Shown here: in pieces, positions 42,125 through 50,243 of the stretch
How positions within the stretch are numbered: the first letter of the stretch is position 1
Layout of the letters: each line of letters begins with the position of its first letter
Assembly (NCBI RefSeq): GCF_016801025.1
Contig: NZ_CP068983.1
Location: 4,565,546 to 4,629,545 of the forward strand
Reading direction: 5' to 3'
Length of the DNA: 64,000 bases
Source of the DNA: Paradevosia shaoguanensis
GTDB lineage: Bacteria; Pseudomonadota; Alphaproteobacteria; Rhizobiales; Devosiaceae
Notes under the pieces: generated by a model
What the model saw: the letters and a program-made list of their open reading frames with translations, nothing else
Databases searched by the model: none
Told to the model about the DNA's origin: nothing
Translations under genes and position numbers: made by a program

Positions 42125-42460
42125 ATGGCAGAAATAGGCACCTTCACCCGCACCGAAACCGGCTATGCCGGGAAGCTACATTCGTTCGGCCTCCGCGATA
42201 AGCTGTTCATCGTTCCAGCCAAGCCGAGCGACGTGAAGAACGCGCCCGACTATCGCGTGCGTCTCGATAGCGAGGACGGCCCGGACACCGGCCCCGCATG
42301 GAAAGACTCCAGCGAAAATGCCGGCGACTTCGTGTCGTTGCGGCTGGAGGGACCGATCTTCCCGTTCCCGATCCGCGCCAAGCTGTTCCAGTCCAACGTC
42401 GATCCATCGGTCTGGACCCTGCGTTGGAAGCACCCCCGGAAAGTCGAGGACGAGGAATGA
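42125..42460 (+). CDS. DUF736 domain protein
   Basis: 111 residues. MAEIGTFTRTETGYAGKLHSFGL opens the DUF736 family, small proteins of conjugative elements and plasmids, with an SSB-like beta structure and unknown role. The start has AGGAG upstream. It ends in an ATGA overlap with the lytic transglycosylase. Members are commonly found beside relaxase and transglycosylase genes. Confidence 0.9.
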   Translation: MAEIGTFTRTETGYAGKLHSFGLRDKLFIVPAKPSDVKNAPDYRVRLDSEDGPDTGPAWKDSSENAGDFVSLRLEGPIFPFPIRAKLFQSNVDPSVWTLRWKHPRKVEDEE

Positions 42461-43389
42461 CGGCCGCACGCGTGCGGCCCGCCATCCGGTCCAAGATCGT
42501 CATCCCTTTGTTCTCAGAAAAGCCGTCTCATCCCTCCGTCCCGCTCGGCCACCGGACGGCCGGCGCGCGCAGCGAAGGTCAGGGGCGGCCATCGGCCGGC
42601 GCTTGCGCCTTGCCCTTGACCGCAGCGAGCACGCTGGCAGGCTGGTGTCGAAGCGGAGACAGGACTGCATGGCATTATGCCGTCCTGATACTGGCCGGCG
42701 CGCTTTCCGTCTGCGCCGGATCGGGCGTCGCGGTCGCGCAATCCGCGCCCATCGAGCGCCCGGCTGCCGCCCATCCCTATGCGGCTCACATCGCCGAGGC
42801 GTCGCAGCGTTTCGGCATACCGGAGCATTGGATCGTCGCGGTGCTACGCGCCGAGAGCGCGGGCGATGTGCGCGCGGTTTCGTCGGCCGGCGCGATGGGA
42901 TTGATGCAGGTGATGCCTGACACATGGGCGGGCCTGCGCGTCCGCTACGGCCTCGGCCGCGATCCCTACGACCCGCGCGACAACATCCTCGCAGGCACGG
43001 CCTACCTGCGCGAAATGTTCGACCGCTACGGCAATGTCGCGGCGATGCTGGCGGCCTACAATGCCGGTCCCGGCCGCTATGACGAACACCTTGCGACCGG
43101 CCGCACCCTGCCGGCCGAAACGCGGGCCTATGTCGCCGCGCTTGCGCCGATCCTCGGCGGCGCGGCTGCAACCGAGCCGCCGTCATCGGCACCGCCACCG
43201 CCGCCAGATTGGCGTGAGGCACCGCTGTTCGTCATGCGTCCGGGCGACGCGCGGGCTGTCGCCGCGCCGCCGTCCGACGCACGATCCGGCGACGGCCGCG
43301 CGACCGTTCCGGCGCGCGATCCCGTCGATGCGGAGTCACGGAGCGACAGCATTTTCGTCGCCGACGCGAGCGGTTCGGGAACGCCATGA
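42457..43389 (+). CDS. lytic transglycosylase, VirB1-like
   Basis: 310 residues. The C-terminal half has the SLT domain: Glu in VAVLRAESAGDVRAVSSAGAMGLMQVMPDTW and the AYNAGPGRYDEH motif. This enzyme cuts peptidoglycan locally so the mating channel can be built. Export is suggested by a hydrophobic stretch at about 72-92 (AVLILAGALSVCAGSGVAVA), with a long, less hydrophobic extension before it, so the true start may be further downstream. The stop overlaps the next small frame. Confidence 0.9.
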   Translation: MTAARVRPAIRSKIVIPLFSEKPSHPSVPLGHRTAGARSEGQGRPSAGACALPLTAASTLAGWCRSGDRTAWHYAVLILAGALSVCAGSGVAVAQSAPIERPAAAHPYAAHIAEASQRFGIPEHWIVAVLRAESAGDVRAVSSAGAMGLMQVMPDTWAGLRVRYGLGRDPYDPRDNILAGTAYLREMFDRYGNVAAMLAAYNAGPGRYDEHLATGRTLPAETRAYVAALAPILGGAAATEPPSSAPPPPPDWREAPLFVMRPGDARAVAAPPSDARSGDGRATVPARDPVDAESRSDSIFVADASGSGTP

Positions 43390-43706
43390 GGGCGGCGTTC
43401 CCGCGCTCGGCGGCGCTCATTCCGGTGTCCAGTCAGGCAGGTTTTTGCCCGGCTGGATTCCCGGCAGGAGGGGCAGAAAAGGCAGAAAGGGCGGAGGGCA
43501 AGATTAAAGAAGACGGCACCATGTCGGGCCGCTTCTGGAAATTATTGTTGTCTGTACACTGGTTAGGTTGCCGGTTCCGGCACCATGGTTTTGAGGGGCC
43601 GCGTGCCGTGATTTCGCGCAAAGCCTTGGCTTTGCAGGGTTTCGAGCGGCACCATAGGCCCATATCGGCCGTTTTTCGGCGATTTCGTCAGGAGCCGCGC
43701 CCATGA
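43386..43706 (+). CDS. uncertain small frame between transglycosylase and relaxase
   Basis: 106 residues, flanked by ATGA overlaps on both sides. The first 40 residues are unremarkable; the rest reads MSGRFWKLLLSVHWLGCRFR and then basic residues. Two short palindromes, and perhaps oriT, occupy the same stretch, so this could be non-coding origin DNA with an open frame by chance. Coding evidence is weak apart from the overlaps. No family was recognised. Confidence 0.35.
   Translation: MRAAFPRSAALIPVSSQAGFCPAGFPAGGAEKAERAEGKIKEDGTMSGRFWKLLLSVHWLGCRFRHHGFEGPRAVISRKALALQGFERHHRPISAVFRRFRQEPRP
43569..43635 (+). other. candidate oriT region with two palindromes
   Basis: Two palindromes with a two-base TT loop, tgccgg-tt-ccggca (43569-43582) and gcaaagcc-tt-ggctttgc (43618-43635), lie about 70-135 bases before the relaxase start. 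oriT sites of Trb-type elements usually lie next to the relaxase gene. No known nick sequence was recognised, so this is a candidate only. Confidence 0.4.
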
Positions 43707-45757
43707 GCGCCGACGACGAAAACCGCTTCCGCCCGAAGCCCGGCCGCATCCGATCCGACACGCCGAAGGCCGGGAGACCCAAGAGCTTTTTCACGCAGGT
43801 CAGGAAGATCACCCGCCAGCATCAGGCAGCGGCCGCCCGCGATCCTTCCATGCCGTCATCCGCTCGCCCGTCATCGCCGGGGCGGTCCCGTGCCGTGGTC
43901 GCCAGCGGCAAGGGCGTGAAGCGTGGCCGGGGCGCGAGCTTCGTGCGCGCCCGGAACATCTCCGGCCAATGGCATCATCGCCAGCCCGGCAGCCGCCGCG
44001 TGATCGTCAAGCAGCGCAGCGTCCGGGCTGCGTGGAAGGGCGGACGCGCCCGCGCGCATCTGCGCTATGTCCAGCGCGACGGCACGTCACGCGACGGCGA
44101 GCGCGGCCGGCTCTATTCGGCAACCGAGGACCGCGCCGATGGCGACGCCTTCCTTGATCGCGGCAAGGACGACCGCCATCAATTCAGGTTCATCGTCTCG
44201 CCCGAGGACGGCGCGGAGCTGTCGGACCTGACAGCCTACACCCGCGATTTCATGCAACAGGTGGAAGCCGACCTCGGCACGAAACTCGATTGGGTTGCCG
44301 TCAATCACTACAACACCGGCCATCCCCATGTGCATATCGTCGTCAACGGCCGCGACGATAGCGGCGGGGATCTAGTCATCAATGGCGATTACCTTTCCGC
44401 TGGCCTGCGCGAACGCACCAGCGAGCTTGCCAGTCTGGAACTCGGCCCCGTTACCGAGATCGAGCAGACCCGCAAGCTGACCGCCGAAATCGACCAAGAC
44501 CGTTTCACCCGGATCGACCGCGCCATGGTCGAGGAAGCCGATGCCCGTTTCCTTGATCTGCGCCATGAACCGGCAGAGCCGAAACGGCAGTTCGAGCGGA
44601 CGCTGCGCCTGCGCCGTCTCGGCAAGCTGGAGAAGATGTGGCTGGCGACCGAACACGCGCCCGCCGTTTGGGAATTGAGCAAGGACATGGAACCGGCCCT
44701 GCGCGAATTGGGCGAGCGCGGCGACATTATCCGCACCATGCAGAAGGCGCTCGGCCCGCAGGGTGGCGAACGCGATCCCATGAGCTTCCAAATCCATGAC
44801 GGAGTGCCCGAGACGCGGATCTTTGGCCGCGTCGTGGATAAACATCTGTCCGACGAGCTAGGCGAGAACCTGACCATTGTGGTGGACGGCATCGACGGCT
44901 GGACGCACCACATCGCCGGTATCGCGCCCGAGCGGCTGGAGGATGCCCGCATCGGCAGCATCATCGAGATCGGCCCGGCCGAGGTGGCAACCCGGCCGTC
45001 CGACCACACCATCACGGCCATCGCCGAGGACGGCATCTATCGGCCAAGCCGCCATCTGGAGCAGGCGAAATTCGAGGGCCGCGTTCCGGGCGGCGACTAT
45101 GAGGGCTATGTCGATGCCCATGTCCGCCGACTGGAGGCATTGCGCCGCGCCGGGATCGTCGAGCGCATCGACGCCGACCAATGGAGCATTCCCGATGATC
45201 TGGTCAGCCGCGCCGCCGTCTATGATGCCGGCCGTGACCGGCAGGCCAGCGTTCGCGTCCTTTCTCCTGTCAATCTGGAAAAGCAGATCGGATCGGACGG
45301 TGCGACATGGCTGGACCGGCGATTGATCCATGGCGAAACGGCCGACCTTGCGTCGGTCGGCTTCGGCCAGCAGGTGCGCGAGGCGATGGACCAGCGCCGC
45401 GAGCATCATATCGAACAGGGCGACGCCACCCGAGCGAGGAACGGCCGCATCTTCTATCGGCGCAGCCTTCTCGCTACCCTGCGCGAGCGCGAGGTTGCCC
45501 GCGTCGGCGCGGAGATGGCCGAGAGCAAGGGCCTGCCGTTCCGCGCCGCCACGGACGGCGAGAACGTCAGCGGCAAGTTCACCGGGACCGTGCAGCTTTC
45601 CAGCGGCAAGTTCGCCGTGGTCGAGCAATCCCATGAATTTACCCTTGTCCCGTGGCGGCCGGTCATCGACCGCCAGCTCGGCCGCGAGGTCATGGGCGTT
45701 GTGCAGGGCGGATCGGTGTCGTGGCAGTTGGGGCGGCAAAGAGGGCTAAACATCTAG
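43703..45757 (+). CDS. relaxase with DUF3363, VirD2-like
   Basis: 684 residues. The histidine triad region HPHVHIVVNGRDD (about 207) is the metal site of a relaxase; upstream text with the expected Tyr and basic residues is present. The rest is the DUF3363 domain common in alphaproteobacterial ICE relaxases. The protein nicks oriT and leads the strand into the recipient. The last 70 residues (GTVQLSSGKFAVVEQSHEFTLVPWRPVIDRQLGREV) are copied twice more downstream, as decayed fragments. Confidence 0.92.
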   Translation: MSADDENRFRPKPGRIRSDTPKAGRPKSFFTQVRKITRQHQAAAARDPSMPSSARPSSPGRSRAVVASGKGVKRGRGASFVRARNISGQWHHRQPGSRRVIVKQRSVRAAWKGGRARAHLRYVQRDGTSRDGERGRLYSATEDRADGDAFLDRGKDDRHQFRFIVSPEDGAELSDLTAYTRDFMQQVEADLGTKLDWVAVNHYNTGHPHVHIVVNGRDDSGGDLVINGDYLSAGLRERTSELASLELGPVTEIEQTRKLTAEIDQDRFTRIDRAMVEEADARFLDLRHEPAEPKRQFERTLRLRRLGKLEKMWLATEHAPAVWELSKDMEPALRELGERGDIIRTMQKALGPQGGERDPMSFQIHDGVPETRIFGRVVDKHLSDELGENLTIVVDGIDGWTHHIAGIAPERLEDARIGSIIEIGPAEVATRPSDHTITAIAEDGIYRPSRHLEQAKFEGRVPGGDYEGYVDAHVRRLEALRRAGIVERIDADQWSIPDDLVSRAAVYDAGRDRQASVRVLSPVNLEKQIGSDGATWLDRRLIHGETADLASVGFGQQVREAMDQRREHHIEQGDATRARNGRIFYRRSLLATLREREVARVGAEMAESKGLPFRAATDGENVSGKFTGTVQLSSGKFAVVEQSHEFTLVPWRPVIDRQLGREVMGVVQGGSVSWQLGRQRGLNI

Positions 45758-45773
45758 GTGCCGCCCTTATGCC

Positions 45774-46346
45774 TCAAACCTCGATGAGATAGTTCACGCT
45801 CATTTCGGTCTTGCCGGAGGGAGCAATCTCTGGCCGGGCTTCACCCACCTGTTCAAATCCCGCGTTGAGAAGAACCCGCTCCGATGCAGGGTTTTCTTGA
45901 ACCGTTCGAGCGCGGAGCTTTCTCAGGCCCAACTTGCGGGCCATTTCCACGGCCAGCGCGAGCGCGCGACCCGATACCTTTCGGCCACGATGCTCCGGCG
46001 CGACCCAATAGCCAATCTCCGCGTCATCCGGTTTCACGTCAAAGATCACCAGACTTCCGAGAAACGAATCCGAGAGTGCATCCGAGATTGTCAGGACGGC
46101 CAAGGTTCCATCGCGCAATCCGTCTGCAATCGCACCCCGGATCATGTCACGAACGATCTGCGGCGTATATTCGTCCAACGGCAGGTGAGCGAAGTGCTTG
46201 ACCGAAGCATCGTTCGTCCCGGCGACATATGCTTCCGCATCTGCATCCGACATGGCTCTGATCGTCACCACGCCATCTGAGATCGGCAAGACGGCGAGGA
46301 AATTACGATCTGCCAAACCGCCATGGGTATCGTTTTGATTGCTCAT
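45774..46346 (-). CDS. GNAT N-acetyltransferase, RimJ/RimL-like
   Basis: 190 residues, start MSNQNDTHGG with GGAAG upstream; a longer frame extends about 99 codons further but is not protein-like. Acetyl-CoA site text APEHRGRKVSGRALALAVEMARKLGL and the RimL-like NPASERVLLNAGFEQVGE are clear. It could acetylate a ribosomal protein or a small molecule such as a drug. Divergent from a TetR gene with a palindrome between. First cargo block between relaxase and traG. Confidence 0.85.
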   Translation of the reverse strand: MSNQNDTHGGLADRNFLAVLPISDGVVTIRAMSDADAEAYVAGTNDASVKHFAHLPLDEYTPQIVRDMIRGAIADGLRDGTLAVLTISDALSDSFLGSLVIFDVKPDDAEIGYWVAPEHRGRKVSGRALALAVEMARKLGLRKLRARTVQENPASERVLLNAGFEQVGEARPEIAPSGKTEMSVNYLIEV

Positions 46347-46463
46347 TCTTGCTTCCGCTCTTGTCTCGATTGCTTCCATCTTCGGCGCAATGTAGCGCCC
46401 GCTATCCGTGCGCGGCGTTCCGATGGACTCGCCACACAGCGCGATAGATCGATGATCGTTGAC

Positions 46464-46478
46464 TCGAACAATGTTCGA
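46464..46478. promoter_or_regulatory. probable operator of the TetR next to the GNAT gene
   Basis: Perfect 7-1-7 palindrome tcgaaca-a-tgttcga in the gap between GNAT and TetR genes. Position and size fit a TetR dimer site that would control both genes. Inferred from symmetry. Confidence 0.65.
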
Positions 46479-46532
46479 TTGATAGAGTGATGTACTAGGA
46501 CACGCTCGACTGTCAAGTTTGCGGGAGTAGGA

Positions 46533-47225
46533 ATGACTAAGAACGGACCATCGCAGACGGAGCGCGGTTCCTCGACGATTTGGCTGAAACCAGCCAAGCG
46601 AGTGCGCGACGTTCCCGCGCTGACGCGGGACCGCATCGTCCAAGCCGCTGTCGAGATTCTAGACATGCGGGGCCAAGACGGCCTGACGATCCGCAAACTG
46701 GCGGAACATCTGAACGCCGGTGCCGCATCCCTCTACTGGCATGTCGAGACACGCGACGATGTGCTTGAACTGGCACTGGACAGCGTTCTCGGTGAAATCC
46801 CTCTGCCAACAGAACCATTGAAATGGGACAAGGAGTTGATCCGCTTCCTAACAGAATGGCGGCAGACGCTTCTACGGCATCCTTGGTCAACCAGCCTGTT
46901 CGGCTTCCGGCCGCTGCTCGGTCCCAATGCCTTGGTCCGATCCGAACATCTTCGCGCAACCCTCGCAAGGGCGGGATTGCCGAAGGCCGACGTTATCCAT
47001 GCGGGATACACATTATCGAACTTCATGCTCGGATCGGTCGCGACGCAAGTAGCGTGGCAAGCCGGCGACGAAGCTGCAACCCGTGCGCGCGTCGCCACTT
47101 TCCTTCGGGATCACGCGGCCGAATATCCAGCCCTTTCCTCGCAGATCGAGAGCGAACCCGATGATTGGGGCGAGAGCTTTTCGCGTGGGTTAGGCTGGAT
47201 AATCCGTTCCTTCGCTACCTCATAG
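46533..47225 (+). CDS. TetR-family repressor of the GNAT cassette
   Basis: 230 residues. Helix-turn-helix in LTIRKLAEHLNAGAASLYWHVETRDDVLELALD, with the LYWHV wording of drug-responsive TetR proteins, and a helical ligand domain. An N-terminal extension of about 25 residues is present. It is divergent from the GNAT gene, with a palindromic operator between, and is followed by the first LysR copy. It probably represses the acetyltransferase until a ligand is bound. Confidence 0.87.
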   Translation: MTKNGPSQTERGSSTIWLKPAKRVRDVPALTRDRIVQAAVEILDMRGQDGLTIRKLAEHLNAGAASLYWHVETRDDVLELALDSVLGEIPLPTEPLKWDKELIRFLTEWRQTLLRHPWSTSLFGFRPLLGPNALVRSEHLRATLARAGLPKADVIHAGYTLSNFMLGSVATQVAWQAGDEAATRARVATFLRDHAAEYPALSSQIESEPDDWGESFSRGLGWIIRSFATS

Positions 47226-47235
47226 GGTGGCGAAT

Positions 47236-48204
47236 ATGCGACGGCGGCAACAGTCAACATCACTGACCGACCGCCAATGGGGGATGCCGACCGCGCTTGG
47301 ATCGCGTATTCCCCTTGCCTCGCTCATCCAGACGCTTGCCGTCGCCGAATATCTCAACTTTCGACACCCCGCCAATGCGCTCGGTGTGGCGCAATCCAGC
47401 GTCAGCGCCCGCGTGAAGGCGCTGGAGGACGATCTTGGCATCCTCCTGTTCGAGCGCCATGCGCGCGGCGTTCGCCTGACAGAAGCCGGACGCCATTTTG
47501 TCGAGCGGATCGCGGCCGGCATCGACCAACTTGACCATGCCGTGAAGACCGCCGGCATGGCGGCAGCCGGCGAAAGCGGTCGGCTTCGCATCGGTATCCA
47601 TGCCCTGATTCCACACAGCTTCCTCGCAAACTTGATCGGCCAATACCGCGAAGACCACCCCGGCGTTGAAGTCGACATGACCGAAGCCACGGCCCGCGAA
47701 GCGGTGATGCAGCTTCGCGCCGACCGGCTGGACGTGGTATTCGTCGCCGGGAAGCCCGAATTGCCCGACTGCCATTCCCGGCGCATATGGACCGAACCGC
47801 TCTTGGCGGTGATACCAGAGCGGCATCCGCTCGCCGAACGGTCGGCCATCACATGGGCCGATCTGGAGGGCGAGACGTTCCTTGTCCGGCATGGCGGCAC
47901 CGGCCCGCAGGTTCATAGCCATATCGTTCTGCGCCATGCCGGGCACTGGCCTGCGCTGTCGATCCTGCGCTTCGACGTTGGGCGCGGCGCGCTCCTATCC
48001 ATGGTCGGACAGGGCTTCGGCATCACCATCGTCGGGGCGGCCACCTCGCTATTGCCTACGTCCGGCATTGTCTTCCTGCCCTTCGCGGACGAGCCGGAGC
48101 CGGTCGCCTTCTCGGCTGTTTGGTCGCCGTCCAACCGCAGCGCGGCGTTGAAAAATCTGCTCACCCTTGCCAGCCACATGGTGCGGATCGCCCGCACCGA
48201 CTAA
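47236..48204 (+). CDS. LysR-family regulator, copy 1
   Basis: About 322 residues from an ATG after AGGGTGG; a GTG nine bases earlier is possible. N-terminal winged helix SLIQTLAVAEYLNFRHPANALGVAQSSVSARVKALEDDLG and a complete effector domain. It is nearly the same as copy 2 (50244-51230): I count about 23 differences over about 285 aligned residues. Twelve bases after its stop a decayed relaxase 3' end begins. Function unknown; in related ICEs a LysR gene often stands between relaxase and traG. Confidence 0.9.
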   Translation: MRRRQQSTSLTDRQWGMPTALGSRIPLASLIQTLAVAEYLNFRHPANALGVAQSSVSARVKALEDDLGILLFERHARGVRLTEAGRHFVERIAAGIDQLDHAVKTAGMAAAGESGRLRIGIHALIPHSFLANLIGQYREDHPGVEVDMTEATAREAVMQLRADRLDVVFVAGKPELPDCHSRRIWTEPLLAVIPERHPLAERSAITWADLEGETFLVRHGGTGPQVHSHIVLRHAGHWPALSILRFDVGRGALLSMVGQGFGITIVGAATSLLPTSGIVFLPFADEPEPVAFSAVWSPSNRSAALKNLLTLASHMVRIARTD

Positions 48205-48215
48205 ATCCAGCCGGT

Positions 48216-48320
48216 TGGCGTCCGATCATCGACCGCCAGTTGGGTCGGGAAGTCATGGGCGTTGTGCAGGTCGGATCGGTGTCGCGGCACCTCGGGCGGC
48301 AGAGGGGGATAAGCCTCTAA
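48216..48320 (+). pseudogene. decayed copy of the relaxase 3' end, number 1
   Basis: Translates as WRPIIDRQLGREVMGVVQ and further, with GRQRG near the end and a stop at 48318-48320, matching the last 34 codons of the relaxase (45650-45757). Several base changes are scattered throughout. It has no start and is too short to function. Its stop overlaps the end of tetR on the other strand by three bases. It marks a junction between cargo blocks. Confidence 0.88.
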
Positions 48321-48943
48321 TCTGTTGTAGATGAACGCAGCCGCTCGAAACCAGCGATGAGGCTGTCGAGTCCGAAGTTGAACGCAGCATCCATGCCGTC
48401 TGTTTCCAACTCGTGAAACAGATCGTGCAGGAAGGAGGACGGTGCTTGCTCGGACACATCTGGCCTGTCCGAAATTCTCTCATCGGCATCAGATGCCTGC
48501 TGTTCGAGAACGGAACCGACCACATAGTGACTGACCGCCCGGAGCGTCCAAACGGCGCGCTTCGGGCTAAAGCCCGCCGCGCAGAGAAAGCGTATTTGTG
48601 TCTCGGCGGTGCCAAAATTCGGTTCTGTCGGTCGAGTGCCGGCATGGACACGCGCGCCGTCGCGATAAGAGAGCAACGCCATTCTGAAACTCAGGGCGTT
48701 TTCTTTCAGGTACACCCGCCAGTCCTCGTTTTCCTTGGGTAGGGACCGGGTGTGGCGTTCCGTCAGCATCGCCTCGGCCAGTCCGTCAAGCAGCGCGCGC
48801 TTGTTCTGGAAATGCCAGTAAAGCGCAGGCTGCTGAACCTTGAGGCGTTCAGCGAGCTTTCGCGTCGTCAGGTTGTCCATGCCAACCTCGTTCAACAGCT
48901 CCAGCGCCGCTGCGATCACGGTGCCTTTGTCCAGTTTGGTCAT
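48317..48943 (-). CDS. tetR(G): tetracycline repressor, class G-like
   Basis: 208 residues. LTTRKLAERLKVQQPALYWHFQNKRALLDGLAEAML is the TetR DNA-binding domain, and the rest (RDGARVHAGTRPTEPNFGTAE, and the end EADD-like SSFLHDLFHELETDGMDAAF) matches the class G repressor as I remember it, with scattered changes. It binds tetracycline-magnesium and releases the efflux gene. Divergent from tet(G), with two operators between; its 3' end overlaps the relaxase fragment. Confidence 0.9.
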   Translation of the reverse strand: MTKLDKGTVIAAALELLNEVGMDNLTTRKLAERLKVQQPALYWHFQNKRALLDGLAEAMLTERHTRSLPKENEDWRVYLKENALSFRMALLSYRDGARVHAGTRPTEPNFGTAETQIRFLCAAGFSPKRAVWTLRAVSHYVVGSVLEQQASDADERISDRPDVSEQAPSSFLHDLFHELETDGMDAAFNFGLDSLIAGFERLRSSTTD

Positions 48944-48971
48944 TCACGTTCCTTCGCCAACGCTTGACAAT

Positions 48972-49014
48972 TTATCACCGATAAGTTTTATGTCTATGTC
49001 CTTATCATTGATAA
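48972..49014. promoter_or_regulatory. two tet operators between tetR and tet(G)
   Basis: Site 1 ttatcaccgataa (48972-48984) and site 2 ttatcattgataa (49002-49014, a perfect 6-1-6 palindrome) have centres 30 bases apart, as in the tetO1/tetO2 pair of Tn10. A TTGACA (48964-48969) lies to the left, and the tet(G) start codon is 34 bases to the right. TetR would block both promoters from here. Confidence 0.85.
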
Positions 49015-49047
49015 AGTCGCTCGCATTGAGCGGCGCTGGAGTTTCAG

Positions 49048-50223
49048 GTGCGCAGCTCTGCCATCATTGCCCTGCTGATCGTCGGTCTCGACGCCATGGG
49101 ACTCGGCCTCATCATGCCGGTCCTTCCGACGCTTCTGCGCGAGCTTGTGCCGGTGGAGCAGGTCGCTGGTCACTATGGTGCTTTGCTGTCGCTCTATGCG
49201 TTGATGCAGGTCATCTTCGCGCCCGTGCTTGGACAATTTTCAGATGCTTACGGTCGGCGTCCGGTGCTTCTGGCTTCTCTTGCGGGAGCCGCAGTCGATT
49301 ACACGATTATGGCATTAGCGCCGGTCTTATGGGTTCTCTATATCGGCCGACTCGTTTCTGGCGTCACGGGAGCAACCGGGGCCGTAGCTGCCTCAACCAT
49401 TGCCGATTCGACGGGGGAAGGTTCTCGCGCACGCTGGTTCGGCTACATGGGGGCCTGTTATGGAGCAGGCATGATTGCCGGGCCAGCACTTGGTGGCATG
49501 CTCGGTGGTATTTCTGCCCATACTCCGTTTATCGCCGCTGCCCTTCTCAACGGCTTCGCGTTCCTGCTTGCCTGCATTTTTCTCAAGGAGACTCATCACA
49601 GCCATGGCGGGACCGGAAAGCCGGTTCGCATCAAACCATTCGTTCTGTTCCAGCTGGATGATACATTGCGCGGGCTAGCTGCGCTTTTCGCAGTTTTCTT
49701 CATTATTCAACTGATCGGCCAAGTGCCTGCGGCCCTATGGGTCATCTATGGCGAGGACCGTTTTCAGTGGGACACCACGACTGTTGGTTTGTCGCTTGCG
49801 GCGTTTGGAGCAACACATGCGATCTTCCAAGCGTTTGTTACCGGCCCGCTTTCAAGCCGGCTTGGAGAGCGGCGCACGCTACTCTTTGGCATGGCTGCGG
49901 ATGCGACTGGCTTCATTCTTCTGGCTTTTGCCACGCAGGGATGGATGGTGTTCCCGATTTTGTTGCTGCTTGCCGCCGGAGGTGTTGGCATGCCGGCCTT
50001 GCAGGCAATGCTTTCAAACAATGTCAGCAGTAACAAGCAAGGAGCTTTACAGGGAACGCTTACAAGCCTCACCAATCTAAGCTCTATCGCGGGACCGCTT
50101 GGCTTCACGGCACTCTATTCTGCCACCATAGGAGCATGGAACGGTTGGGTTTGGATTGTCGGCGCGATTCTCTATTTAATATGTCTGCCAATACTACGCA
50201 GACCTTTCGCAACTTCATTGTGA
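49048..50223 (+). CDS. tet(G): tetracycline efflux pump, class G-like
   Basis: 391 residues, the normal length. Major facilitator with 12 membrane segments; MRSSAIIALLIVGLDAMGLG and the loop FSDAYGRRPVLLASLAGAA (motif A) match class G, as does the end GWVWIVGAILYLICLPILRR. It exports tetracycline-magnesium in exchange for protons. Start is a GTG. By recall of the class G pump I see a limited number of substitutions, so this is a divergent relative rather than the common clinical allele; identity was not computed. Confidence 0.92.
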   Translation: MRSSAIIALLIVGLDAMGLGLIMPVLPTLLRELVPVEQVAGHYGALLSLYALMQVIFAPVLGQFSDAYGRRPVLLASLAGAAVDYTIMALAPVLWVLYIGRLVSGVTGATGAVAASTIADSTGEGSRARWFGYMGACYGAGMIAGPALGGMLGGISAHTPFIAAALLNGFAFLLACIFLKETHHSHGGTGKPVRIKPFVLFQLDDTLRGLAALFAVFFIIQLIGQVPAALWVIYGEDRFQWDTTTVGLSLAAFGATHAIFQAFVTGPLSSRLGERRTLLFGMAADATGFILLAFATQGWMVFPILLLLAAGGVGMPALQAMLSNNVSSNKQGALQGTLTSLTNLSSIAGPLGFTALYSATIGAWNGWVWIVGAILYLICLPILRRPFATSL

Positions 50224-50243
50224 TTGAGTCATGGCGAATTGGT

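Noticed and set aside
46347..46643. N-terminal extension of the GNAT acetyltransferase by about 99 residues
   Set aside because: The added part covers the divergent promoter and the palindromic operator, lacks protein-like composition, and the ATG at 46346 has a ribosome site.
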